NCBI GenBank assembly: GCA_947624375.1
Contig: CANQKD010000001.1
Location: 234,902 to 298,901 of the forward strand
DNA from: an uncultured Clostridia bacterium
GTDB taxonomy: Bacteria; Bacillota; Clostridia; Oscillospirales; Ruminococcaceae
Length of the DNA stretch: 64,000 nucleotides
Reading direction: 5' to 3'
In this document: positions 8,605 to 16,413 of the stretch, piece after piece
Numbering within the stretch: position 1 is the first letter of the stretch
How the letters are laid out: every line of letters begins with the position of its first letter
Position numbers and translations under genes: made by a program
The notes under the pieces: model-generated
What the model saw: the letters and a program-made list of their open reading frames with translations, nothing else
Databases searched by the model: none
What the model was told of the DNA's origin: nothing

Positions 8605-9323
8605 GCGAGATAAAAATACTTCATATGTACGCCGATATGCTTGACCTTTACGGCGACAGCGGCAACATGGAGATACTCTCCTACCGCTGCCGTATGCGAG
8701 GCATTGGGTGCAAAATTGACAAATATTCGATAGATATGCCCACGCCCGATTTTTCGCGGTATGATATGATATACATCGGCGGCGGCGCGGACTTAGAGCA
8801 GCAGCACATTGCGAACGATCTGCTCTCATGCAGAGAGGGCATTGAAAAAGCCTACAAAAACGGCACTTTTCTGTTTCTTATATGCGGCGGCTATCAGCTT
8901 ATGGGCAAGTATTACAGAGATGCCGACGGCAATGATATTCCAGGGCTTGGGCTTTTTGATTACTACACAGTCGCGCCCGACAGCCGCAGAAAACGCTGCA
9001 TAGGCAACATTGTGGTAAGCACGAACATCACGGGGGAAGAAATTAAGATAGTCGGTTTTGAAAACCACGGCGGACAGACTCACGGCATAAAAACGCCGCT
9101 GGGCAAGGTGCTTTACGGCAACGGCAACGTATCAAAGGGCGAGAGCGAGGGCTATTTTGAAAAGAACGTCATAGCGACATATATGCATGGACCTATGCTT
9201 TCAAAAAACCCTGAAATTGCCGATTATATGATAAGTTACTGCGTGCACGGCGATCTTTCACCTCTGAGTGACAAACTGGAACATGACTGCCGCGGTGTTA
9301 TGCTGCAAAGGCTTTTAAAATAA
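8601..9323 (+). CDS. gatD: Lipid II isoglutaminyl synthase, glutaminase subunit GatD
   Basis: A 240-residue class I glutamine amidotransferase of the CobB/CobQ type. It hydrolyses glutamine and passes ammonia to MurT. The nucleophile is Cys95 in LICGGYQ and the catalytic His is about 196 in YMHGPML; FENHGGQTH near 153-161 is also typical of GatD. The start codon overlaps the stop of the HAD gene (ATGA), so it is translationally coupled. It is last in the operon and followed by a strong terminator. Length matches known GatD proteins. Finding both subunits in one transcript confirms the function of this operon even with two extra genes between them. Confidence 0.95.
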   Translation: MSEIKILHMYADMLDLYGDSGNMEILSYRCRMRGIGCKIDKYSIDMPTPDFSRYDMIYIGGGADLEQQHIANDLLSCREGIEKAYKNGTFLFLICGGYQLMGKYYRDADGNDIPGLGLFDYYTVAPDSRRKRCIGNIVVSTNITGEEIKIVGFENHGGQTHGIKTPLGKVLYGNGNVSKGESEGYFEKNVIATYMHGPMLSKNPEIADYMISYCVHGDLSPLSDKLEHDCRGVMLQRLLK

Positions 9324-9324
9324 C

Positions 9325-9357
9325 AAAAGAGGACGTTTATGCGTCCTCTCTTTTTTT
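9325..9357. terminator. Bidirectional terminator between gatD and the poly-immunity-like gene
   Basis: AGAGGACG / CGTCCTCT stem with A run on the left and T run on the right. It serves the convergent ends of gatD (plus) and the 786-residue gene (minus), whose stop codon it touches. Confidence 0.85.
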
Positions 9358-11716
9358 AGTTATTCCACGTCAGCCGCCACACCGTTGACTTTGAAAGCGT
9401 ATCTGCCAGAGCGCCCAACGTGCTTTCTTTCAAAAGATCGGGGCACACTGCTGCAAGCTCTTTTGCGGCACTCAGAGCATCACGTTTTGGCACAGGCTTT
9501 GGCAGCGTGAAGTATATCTCACTGCCCGTGAAAAGCATAGGCGCAGCGCCGTATTTTAAAAACCACTCTCTCGCCGCAAGCCGCAGATCAGCAGGGTCGG
9601 GGCAGTTTTTTCCGCCCACTGAGAGATACGCAAAAACGTCCCACGCATCTTTTACAGGCAGCTTTGCAAGCAACACAGGGCACGTCATGCCGGTGTCTAT
9701 ATCATAAAGCGCAATTGGAAAATCAACCGCCTTGCCGCCGCGCATTTTTTCATCGCTTGCTAAATTTTCACCGTGCATTGCGACCATTGCCGAAAGCACC
9801 TTTGCGCTGTCTTTTGTCGGCATATCAAGAATTTCATTGCGGCACATCTCAACCTGCGCCTCATCAAAAACATACTCGTCATAAACCGCACAGTCGCAGT
9901 TGAACATAAGCCCTTCCCACAGCTTTGGGTCGTCCGCCACGACAAGCACAGGCACATAATGCTCGCCGCCGCTGTGGTAAATAACGCTGTCTTTGTGTGC
10001 ATATCTGTAAGCCGTCAGAACTTTGTCAGCATCAGGCATCGGCGGATAGAATCGGCACTCGCAGTCAAGATATTTTCTCAGCGCAGCCGCCAAAGGAGTG
10101 TCCTCGGTCGGAACATCATACAAAAGATTTCTGCGCCATGTATCCCAGCGCTTCTGGATCACCTTTGCCATGCCGCTGTAATATTCCTCATCAAACGGTA
10201 CAAATAAATACGCTTCATCTTGGAATTCATCGCTGTAGTATTTTTCCTTGCCGAAGTAATTCTCGGCATACTCGTCAATATCGGCAGGGAAATGCGGACA
10301 GCTGCGTCTGCCGTAATAATACTCTGTAAATTGCTGACCGAGCTCATTGAAGCAGTCAAACATTATCGCACCCTGTCTGTAACTGAGATATTCACTGTCT
10401 TTAAGAACATATCGAAGATCGACATTTTTGCCCGACTTTACATCTTCAGCAACATCGCCGAGGTTTTGCAGAAATTCATCGCTCATAAGGTCGTGCTCTA
10501 TACACCAGCGAAGATATATAGCCAGATGCGAATAAGCCGACATAACATCTACTGGCAGGTTCTTTTCGGGTATCTTTCCGGTGTGCCACTCGGCGCAGTC
10601 AAAGATCTCAACACGCTCGATGTTGTGCGATCTAAGATACTCTTTCACCCACGGTTCTCTCATCACTTTTGGTGAACACATATTTCGGCGAGAGTCGTTT
10701 ACAACGTAAAATTCTTTTGGGTCAACACCCGAATCCCTGAAAAGCCCGAACAATTTACTTGCGCCATTGCTGAGCTTAAAATCAAGCTCTTCGGCATAAA
10801 TGGGCACAAGGTAATAAAAATTCACTACCTCGCCGCTTGGCAGATAGCATTTTGGCAGCGGTTCATCGTTAAATTCATTCGCGCCTTTCAGTATTACGGC
10901 ATTGTAAGGCATACTGCTGTCTATGGTGTTCCCCTGCCCTGCTCCTACCGTGTGCCCGTGCGCCAGCCAGCTATTGCGCTCTAAAGGCAGATGCGCCACA
11001 GTTCTCATTATGTCTATAAACCAGCTGTCACTATCCGAAGGATCGACCATTTCAGGCGGCACGCACATTATGAGCTCTGCTCTTTCAAGCTCGTATTCTT
11101 CAAGATCTTCGGGCATATTCATTTCATAAGAGCCCATGCCCGAAGTTACCAAAGCACAATAATCAAATCCTCGCTGCGGCGGAATAACACATATATCAAC
11201 ATGCAGATCGGGCGAATACATTTCATGAAAGACCGTGTAAATATCGCCGATGTTTTTTACGATATAATTCTCTACCGCGCCATGTTCGTCCTCGGTGTAC
11301 ATCAGCGGCATTTTTCCGCCCGACAGATCAAACTGTATGTCTTTTATAAGCTCTATCGCATCTTCGCAATTATCTGAAAGATCAAGCCAGCGCACAGCAT
11401 ACTGCATGGCCTCGGATGGATATCCAAGATACCACATTGAAAGCGCTGCAAAATTGTTCCACACTTCGTCATTTTCGCCCTTGATCGCGACCGCCATAAG
11501 CAGATCTGCACAGAGAGAAAGAGCCTGCATTTTCGCATCATCCGGCTCCCCATCTCTTATTCCGCGCGCGCCTTTTTTTAGCAGTATCGCAGCACTGTAA
11601 ATCACTAAGTCATAGTCTTCAAGGATCTGAGTCTTCAGACTCTCTATGATTTCTGTACATTCTTCTGTACTCTTATTTTTCATAGCATCAGTCAGCATGG
11701 AATATATACTTTTCAT
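9356..11716 (-). CDS. SUFU / DUF7832-like / DUF4253-like multi-domain protein (poly-immunity-like)
   Basis: A 786-residue soluble acidic protein with no signal peptide. Residues 1-140 are helical and unassigned. Residues about 142-325 match the bacterial suppressor-of-fused (SUFU) domain (LHVDICVIPP, ELIMCVPPE, TVAHLPLERNSWLAHGHTVG). Residues about 370-500 resemble DUF7832 (CAEWHTGKIPEKNLPVD, HLAIYLRWCIEHDL, FTEYYYG). Residues about 535-786 resemble DUF4253 (REWFLKYGAAPMLF, PVPKRDALSAAKELAAVCPDLL). SUFU and many such domains were proposed by Aravind and colleagues as immunity proteins against polymorphic toxins, and tandem arrays as poly-immunity proteins. It lies 15 bases downstream of the GH27 gene, so probably shares its transcript. 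No toxin gene is visible nearby. Domain names are from memory of motifs, so the SUFU call is firmest. Confidence 0.7.
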   Translation of the reverse strand: MKSIYSMLTDAMKNKSTEECTEIIESLKTQILEDYDLVIYSAAILLKKGARGIRDGEPDDAKMQALSLCADLLMAVAIKGENDEVWNNFAALSMWYLGYPSEAMQYAVRWLDLSDNCEDAIELIKDIQFDLSGGKMPLMYTEDEHGAVENYIVKNIGDIYTVFHEMYSPDLHVDICVIPPQRGFDYCALVTSGMGSYEMNMPEDLEEYELERAELIMCVPPEMVDPSDSDSWFIDIMRTVAHLPLERNSWLAHGHTVGAGQGNTIDSSMPYNAVILKGANEFNDEPLPKCYLPSGEVVNFYYLVPIYAEELDFKLSNGASKLFGLFRDSGVDPKEFYVVNDSRRNMCSPKVMREPWVKEYLRSHNIERVEIFDCAEWHTGKIPEKNLPVDVMSAYSHLAIYLRWCIEHDLMSDEFLQNLGDVAEDVKSGKNVDLRYVLKDSEYLSYRQGAIMFDCFNELGQQFTEYYYGRRSCPHFPADIDEYAENYFGKEKYYSDEFQDEAYLFVPFDEEYYSGMAKVIQKRWDTWRRNLLYDVPTEDTPLAAALRKYLDCECRFYPPMPDADKVLTAYRYAHKDSVIYHSGGEHYVPVLVVADDPKLWEGLMFNCDCAVYDEYVFDEAQVEMCRNEILDMPTKDSAKVLSAMVAMHGENLASDEKMRGGKAVDFPIALYDIDTGMTCPVLLAKLPVKDAWDVFAYLSVGGKNCPDPADLRLAAREWFLKYGAAPMLFTGSEIYFTLPKPVPKRDALSAAKELAAVCPDLLKESTLGALADTLSKSTVWRLTWNN

Positions 11717-11731
11717 TTAATTTTCCTCTCG

Positions 11732-12994
11732 CTAATATGTAATAAGATACGCCTTTGCTCCGTGTGCTTTTATCTGCGTATTTATTTGTACAACACCCGT
11801 GTGCTTCTCACCGCTCCATAGCTCCTGCGCATTTACATTTTTATATATTTCTACATCTTCAAGATCAAGAGTAATTTCGCTGTCTTTCTCGCCTGCGTTG
11901 AATATGGCAATATACTCGCCGCCCTCGCTGCAAGATGCCGCCCAGAGAATGTGCTCAACGCCGCCTATCTCTTTTCTCCACACCTGATGAGAATGCCGCG
12001 CATTTTGGTGCATATCCAGAATGCCCCTGTTAGTGAGCAGCTCACTTGTAAAGCCGTCAAGCTTTGTAAGCTCTGCGCCTATCATCAGCGGTGAGCGGAA
12101 AATACACCACAAGGTCATCATGGTTTTCTGCTCGTCCTCGGTAAATTTAGTATGGTTACTTTCGTCGTAATCCTGCAAAATAGCGCCGACAGGCAGCATA
12201 TCCGCATCACCCCAGTGACCTGCGCCGCAGTGTGTTGCCCACTTTTCGCACCTTTCAAACATATTGTAAAGCAGTTCCCACTGATCCCAGAAATCATCGG
12301 TTATTCGCCACATATTGCATATCTGCTTGTAAAGCTCGGCGCACTCGATAAGGGCAGGACCCGGCGAAAGGCTCAGCACTATATCTCTGCCGCAGTTTTT
12401 CACCGCATCGCAAAGCATTTTCATTTCGCTTTCTTCGTGCGGCAGTTCACGGCAGATATCATCACACTTTATAAAGTCAACGCCCCACGAGGCATACAAT
12501 TTCATTATGCTGTCGTAGTATTCCTTTGCGCCGTCTTTTTCGGGATCAACGCCGTACATATCGCTGTTCCACGCACAGATGCTGCCCGTTTTGGCTATCT
12601 GCCTTGCCGTGCTGCCGCTGCCGAGTATCTTCAAATTGTTGTGTACCGCCTGCCTTGGTATTCCGCGCATAATGTGTATGCCGAATTTCAGCCCCAGCGA
12701 GTGCACATACTCTGCAAGCGGTGCAAAACCCTTGCCGCCCGCCGCTGACGGAAACTTGTTCTCTGCCGGCTGCAAGCGCGAATATTCATCTATACAAAGG
12801 TCGGCAAACGGCACATAATCATGCGTTTTTGCCGTGGGCTGATACCACTGAATATCCACCACAACATATTCATAACCGTATTGTTTGAGATTTTTCGCCA
12901 TATATTCTGCGTTTTTCTTGACAATTTCTTCTGTAGCTCCTGCGCCGTGGCAGTCCCAGCTGTTCCAGCCCATAGGCGGTGTTTTTGCAAGCAT
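11732..12994 (-). CDS. Glycoside hydrolase family 27, probable alpha-galactosidase
   Basis: A 420-residue enzyme with no signal peptide, so cytoplasmic. It starts with the family signature TPPMGWNSWDCHG and folds as a TIM barrel (about 1-315) with a C-terminal beta domain. The nucleophile is expected at Asp178 in DFIKCDD and the acid/base at Asp233 or 234 in WRITDDFWDQW. GH27 members cleave terminal alpha-D-galactosides (or, in some, beta-L-arabinopyranosides or N-acetylgalactosaminides), here probably on imported plant oligosaccharides. Cys177 in KCDD replaces the aromatic or aliphatic residue common in characterised enzymes, so specificity should be tested. It is the promoter-proximal gene of a two-gene transcript. 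Confidence 0.9.
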   Translation of the reverse strand: MLAKTPPMGWNSWDCHGAGATEEIVKKNAEYMAKNLKQYGYEYVVVDIQWYQPTAKTHDYVPFADLCIDEYSRLQPAENKFPSAAGGKGFAPLAEYVHSLGLKFGIHIMRGIPRQAVHNNLKILGSGSTARQIAKTGSICAWNSDMYGVDPEKDGAKEYYDSIMKLYASWGVDFIKCDDICRELPHEESEMKMLCDAVKNCGRDIVLSLSPGPALIECAELYKQICNMWRITDDFWDQWELLYNMFERCEKWATHCGAGHWGDADMLPVGAILQDYDESNHTKFTEDEQKTMMTLWCIFRSPLMIGAELTKLDGFTSELLTNRGILDMHQNARHSHQVWRKEIGGVEHILWAASCSEGGEYIAIFNAGEKDSEITLDLEDVEIYKNVNAQELWSGEKHTGVVQINTQIKAHGAKAYLITY

Positions 12995-13017
12995 AACTAT
13001 ACCTCTTTCATATTTGA

Positions 13018-13047
13018 TAAAACGGCTCTGAAAAACTCAAAGCCGTT
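13018..13047 (-). terminator. Terminator-like hairpin in the GH27 leader
   Basis: On the minus strand AACGGCT / AGCCGTT pairs around a T-rich loop and is followed by TTTATC. It lies downstream of both the XRE operon stop (13087) and the GH27 promoter (13054-13082), so it could end the XRE operon or act as an attenuator in the GH27 leader. Confidence 0.6.
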
Positions 13048-13053
13048 ACTATA

Positions 13054-13082
13054 ATTATAAGTTATTCCTGTGCATTTGTCAA
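13054..13082 (-). promoter_or_regulatory. Promoter of the GH27 operon
   Basis: Minus-strand TTGACA (13077-13082) and TATAAT (13054-13059), 17-base spacer. Its -35 begins five bases after the XRE gene stop. Confidence 0.8.
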
Positions 13083-13086
13083 TACG

Positions 13087-13290
13087 CTATTCGTCAAAAA
13101 AGAAAAGTTCTTCCACCGTAACGCCGAACACCTTTGCAATATCCATAGCCAGCTTCAGGGACGGATTATACTGCCCTTTTTCAAGGCGTATTATCGTTTC
13201 GCGCCGCACCCCCACCTTTGCCGCAAGTTCGTCCTGATGCATATCGGTCTTGGCGCGGTATTCTTTAAGTTTTGTCTTAAACTCTGCCAC
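13087..13290 (-). CDS. Small XRE-family transcriptional regulator
   Basis: A 67-residue protein that is almost entirely one helix-turn-helix domain ([20 protein letters not shown], then [19 protein letters not shown]), ending in LFFFDE. Such minimal Cro/CI-type regulators are commonly encoded next to small membrane proteins in Firmicutes. It is the last gene of a three-gene operon, three bases after the preceding membrane protein gene. The operon promoter is surrounded by three copies of a 16-bp palindrome (14188-14266), so autoregulation by this protein is the simplest model, although the DNA does not prove which protein binds. No sensor domain is present; signal input might come through the membrane partners. 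Confidence 0.9.
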   Translation of the reverse strand: MAEFKTKLKEYRAKTDMHQDELAAKVGVRRETIIRLEKGQYNPSLKLAMDIAKVFGVTVEELFFFDE

Positions 13291-13293
13291 TGC

Positions 13294-13695
13294 TTATCCC
13301 TCATCATCGGGCGCACTGCCCCTGCTGTCAAGTATCAGAAAAATAACGCTGCGCAGTATCACAAGTCCGCAAAAACTGAATACAAACACTTTGTAGTTGA
13401 TGCGCACAATGTCGCTGTCGTTAAAGCTAAACAGATAGTAGGCAAAAATACATATCAGCGAACACCACATTGTCACAGTATTTGCCTTTGAAAGATCAAG
13501 CCTTGTCAACTCATCGGGTTTTTCGGTCTTGTCTCCTATACCGAGAAAAGCAAGTCCGAACACATATATAAAAAATATCCCTTTTTCAACCCATTCGGGA
13601 GCATTCAGCGGAATAAGCATAGACACTGCCATAAAAACCGCCGTAAGTATAATAGTGTAATGCTTTTTACGATAGTTCCTTATCATTTTTGTCAC
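13294..13695 (-). CDS. Small four-helix membrane protein (DUF2178-like)
   Basis: A 133-residue protein with four hydrophobic segments (about 13-30, 36-54, 73-90 and 102-121) and charged ends. It resembles DUF2178-type membrane proteins that accompany small XRE regulators; the match is by general layout (an internal acidic stretch KTEKPDELTRLDLSKAN between helices 2 and 3) rather than a strong motif. A good spacing to the XRE gene (three bases) implies shared control. Function unknown; a membrane sensor or self-resistance role would be speculation. Confidence 0.75.
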   Translation of the reverse strand: MTKMIRNYRKKHYTIILTAVFMAVSMLIPLNAPEWVEKGIFFIYVFGLAFLGIGDKTEKPDELTRLDLSKANTVTMWCSLICIFAYYLFSFNDSDIVRINYKVFVFSFCGLVILRSVIFLILDSRGSAPDDEG

Positions 13696-13716
13696 CGACC
13701 TTAATATTTTATATTG

Positions 13717-14169
13717 TTATTCGCCCTCTGCATTGCCTTCAATAAGCACAAACAGCAGGTTTTGCAGAAAATTATAACTCACCCATATGATAAGCCACGC
13801 ATCTTCGATAAAAGTTTTGTCAATATTCAGCGTAAACTTCATATCAACAAAATAGCTTACTATTACAAACACAGCCAGCAGTGCGATAAATGTACTCATC
13901 ATAAAGTCGTGCACTTTCAGCATATTGATATTTGAAAGCTCATCGTCTTTCTCAACATCGTACTTAATGACAATTCTTATGTACATAAGAAAAACTGCAG
14001 CAATAATTATCAGCAGAATAATGGCAATAAGGTCGCTTTCCATTTTGAAGTGATCAAACACGATGAATGTTACCGCCGCTATCAGCCCCAGCCCAAATAT
14101 AACAGCCAGTTTTTTTCGGTAGCTCAGAAGCGAGATGACAGGTTTTTCAGCAGTTCTTTTTTCAGACAT
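13717..14169 (-). CDS. Four-helix membrane protein, first gene of the XRE operon
   Basis: A 150-residue integral membrane protein; start chosen at 14169 because AAGGAG lies 8 bases upstream, whereas the longer frame starts inside that site. Four hydrophobic segments (about 20-42, 46-70, 88-110, 118-145) share the layout of the next protein, including a charged linker (KYDVEKDDELSNINMLKVHD) between helices 2 and 3, so the two are probably paralogues. It follows the triple-palindrome promoter directly. No catalytic motif is visible. Its likely role is in the same unknown membrane function as its partner. Confidence 0.75.
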   Translation of the reverse strand: MSEKRTAEKPVISLLSYRKKLAVIFGLGLIAAVTFIVFDHFKMESDLIAIILLIIIAAVFLMYIRIVIKYDVEKDDELSNINMLKVHDFMMSTFIALLAVFVIVSYFVDMKFTLNIDKTFIEDAWLIIWVSYNFLQNLLFVLIEGNAEGE

Positions 14170-14187
14170 TGAAATTTCTCCTTTCAA

Positions 14188-14266
14188 GTGATAAATAAAT
14201 CACCTTATGTGATAATTATATCACACGGTCTTTTCAATGTCAATAAAAAAGTGATAAATTTATCAC
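14188..14266. promoter_or_regulatory. Three phased 16-bp palindromic operators
   Basis: Three palindromes of form GTGATAAWTWWATCAC: 14188-14203, 14209-14224 and 14251-14266. Their starts are 21 and 42 bases apart, one and two times the same 21-base (two helical turns) unit. Site 2 contains the -10 box, site 3 lies just upstream of the -35, and site 1 covers the predicted start of transcription of the XRE/membrane-protein operon. This is the layout of a repressor that binds cooperatively on one face of the helix. Confidence 0.85.
14215..14243 (-). promoter_or_regulatory. Promoter of the XRE/membrane-protein operon
   Basis: Minus-strand TTGACA (14238-14243) and TATAAT (14215-14220), exact consensus with 17-base spacer; the -10 lies inside operator 2. 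Confidence 0.9.
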
Positions 14267-14273
14267 TTTTGTA

Positions 14274-14307
14274 GAAAAAAACAAATACGCCTTATGCGCA
14301 GTATTTC
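14274..14307 (-). terminator. Terminator of the diguanylate cyclase - apgM - cotH operon
   Basis: Minus-strand hairpin with arms AAATAC(TG)CGC and GCGTATTT followed by GTTTTTTTC, just beyond the stop at 14311. Confidence 0.7.
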
Positions 14308-14310
14308 AAT

Positions 14311-14619
14311 TTATATATTATCACTATTTTTTCTTTCAGCGCGTTTTCTGATAACTTTCCTTAGCTCAAAAAGCATAAGCACAAGCAGCACAAGATCGCA
14401 GGCAAAAACTACAATACCGCCAACCAAAGCACCGTCTTTCACCAAAACAAATCCTATAAAGCCGATAACGCCAAGCAGTCCGCCATACAGCAAAGTTATC
14501 AGCAGCACGGCAAAAATTCGCAGAATAAAGGGGCATTTTTTGCTTTCCAGTGCGCCGAAAGAGCCGTCGATAATTATTTCGAGAAGTATCTCGATAAGTG
14601 TTTCAAACAAAAAGTCCAC
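14311..14619 (-). CDS. Small membrane protein of unknown function
   Basis: A 102-residue protein with a GTG start; GGGGGC lies about 6 bases upstream. Two strong hydrophobic segments (about 29-58 and 62-85) are followed by a basic tail (RKVIRKRAERKNSDN) predicted to face the cytoplasm. The first 25 residues (DFLFETLIEILLEIIIDGSF) form an amphipathic or partly membrane-embedded stretch. It is 17 bases downstream of the CotH lipoprotein gene and is the last gene of that transcript. I do not recognise a family. Confidence 0.7.
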   Translation of the reverse strand: MDFLFETLIEILLEIIIDGSFGALESKKCPFILRIFAVLLITLLYGGLLGVIGFIGFVLVKDGALVGGIVVFACDLVLLVLMLFELRKVIRKRAERKNSDNI

Positions 14620-14636
14620 AAAAGCGCCCCCTGATG

Positions 14637-16394
14637 CTAGTCAAAATATCCGTCGGGCAGGTCAAACTGCTGCGTCAGGTATTTTACAATATATCCGCGC
14701 CTGCTGCGTGCAAATTTGCGAATATTCTCCGTCCTGTTGAGATATTCTTCATACCACGACCAGATCGTGCTGTCGGTCTTTTTCATCTCTTCAAGATGCT
14801 TGTAATACACCTGCATTTCGCTGTAGCGTTCGTTATTCATATCGTCAAGAGTCTGAATTATATTTTCTTCCGACAAAGCGCCGTTCAGAAGCTCTTTGAC
14901 CTTTGAAAGAAAATATTCTTTGCAGTCGTCGCGCTCCAAAAGAGCTGCAAACAGCGGAGAAAATCTCTCACCGTTCTCGTTCATCACATTATAGTTATCA
15001 AGCATTATATCGAGCAAGTTATTGTAATTAGCCATGGTAACGTCTTGCTCATAAAGCCCCATGCAATAGTCGGTATCGTGCAGTATAAAACGCCACCTGC
15101 CGTCTGCATTGCCGCTCGTTTCCTCACCATCGGCAGGATAATAGCGATAGCACTTATAGTTGTTGTTGGGCCAGTCAAAGTTGTTGACGATTATATTAAA
15201 AGCATAGTTATCAAGATAATTTTCAACGTCGATAAGCGAGGCAAGCTCGTTGTAATTCGCATCATCGGTAAGATCGGAATACGCCAGCCTGCTGTACATA
15301 TCGTTGAATTCCTGCGCCGCAGCGGCAGTGTTTTCGTCATCGTCATCTGTATTTTTGTATTGCTCGCTGCCCTCGATGACCTCATAGTGTCCTGTTTTTC
15401 CGCCATATTTATCCTTGAGCAGGTCATCACAGTATGTTTCATGCAGCCAAAGCAGACCATAATACTCGCCGTTAAGATAAGTGACCGCAGGAACAACACC
15501 CTCGCAGTCGGTATAGCCTGCCTGTGCCGCAAGCCGCTGGTTGAGCTCATCGCGAATATAAGCAAACTGAAAATCGTTGCCCGCATTGCGTAAAACAAGT
15601 TTGTCGTATTTATCAATGGTACTGCCGTTTATGTGCGGCGTGCCGAAAATATCGGTCTCAAACTTGCCGTGCTCAGGGTCATAAGATTTTCTCGCAAACA
15701 GTTTCAGCGATTTTATCGAAGACTCGCGCGATGCCGCCCCGAATATCCTCACTCCTGCGCCCTGCTCAAACATCAGCGTGCCATCGGGGTTTATAGCTTC
15801 TACATATATCGGTCGCTCACTTTGCTTGCCGCGCAGCTGAAAATTCTTACCGTAAAACAGACCGTCAGGCGCGTTGAAAAGGTCATCGGGCGTGCCCGTC
15901 AGCGAGAAAACTACATTATTGAACCGCTGATCTATCCCCAGCAGCGAAAAGAACGTGTGCGTTACCGTTTGCGACTCGCTGCCGTCAGCATAATATGCCT
16001 TTGCCCTGAGCGAGAGACATGATGGAAAATCCCCCGTTGCGCCGTCAAGCTTTATAGGCTCTGTGTACAGGTTAGTTTCCTTTGTCGGTTCACTGCCGTC
16101 GGTAGTGTAGTACACCTGCGCGCCATCGGGGTATGATATACCTATATTTACAGCGGTATTGAAAAACCTTGTGTCGGTGACTTCTTCGCCGCTGCCGGTA
16201 AAGTTTACAGCCTCAAAAACTTCGGTCTTATCGGTATTTTCGCTATTGTCGGCATAGCTTTCAATGCTGCTGTCTTTCGCCGTTCCCGATGAACTTTCGC
16301 TCTTTGATGAACTGTCGCTGCCGCTGCATGATGCAAGACTAAAAACGCACAGCACCACCGCCGCTATTATGCTAAAAAGCTTCTTTGCTTTCAT
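14637..16394 (-). CDS. CotH-type kinase-fold lipoprotein with chitobiase-like domain
   Basis: A 585-residue lipoprotein (lipobox LASC, Cys about 23) exported to the outer membrane face. After a Ser-rich linker, residues about 70-150 form a chitobiase/beta-hexosaminidase C-terminal-type domain (YYTTDGSEPTKETNLYTEPI). Residues about 165-560 are a CotH domain (VRIFGAASRESSIKSLKLFARKSY, LVLRNAGND, WRFILHDTDYCMG, NFDWPNNNYK). CotH in Bacillus is a spore-coat protein kinase; extracellular CotH proteins are widespread in ruminococci, often with carbohydrate-binding modules or dockerins. This protein has neither a dockerin nor a sortase motif. The HDTDYC segment holds the metal-binding Asp pair expected for activity. 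It sits 19 bases after apgM in one operon. GGAG precedes the ATG. Confidence 0.88.
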   Translation of the reverse strand: MKAKKLFSIIAAVVLCVFSLASCSGSDSSSKSESSSGTAKDSSIESYADNSENTDKTEVFEAVNFTGSGEEVTDTRFFNTAVNIGISYPDGAQVYYTTDGSEPTKETNLYTEPIKLDGATGDFPSCLSLRAKAYYADGSESQTVTHTFFSLLGIDQRFNNVVFSLTGTPDDLFNAPDGLFYGKNFQLRGKQSERPIYVEAINPDGTLMFEQGAGVRIFGAASRESSIKSLKLFARKSYDPEHGKFETDIFGTPHINGSTIDKYDKLVLRNAGNDFQFAYIRDELNQRLAAQAGYTDCEGVVPAVTYLNGEYYGLLWLHETYCDDLLKDKYGGKTGHYEVIEGSEQYKNTDDDDENTAAAAQEFNDMYSRLAYSDLTDDANYNELASLIDVENYLDNYAFNIIVNNFDWPNNNYKCYRYYPADGEETSGNADGRWRFILHDTDYCMGLYEQDVTMANYNNLLDIMLDNYNVMNENGERFSPLFAALLERDDCKEYFLSKVKELLNGALSEENIIQTLDDMNNERYSEMQVYYKHLEEMKKTDSTIWSWYEEYLNRTENIRKFARSRRGYIVKYLTQQFDLPDGYFD

Positions 16395-16413
16395 AGATCG
16401 CTCCTTTTTAATA

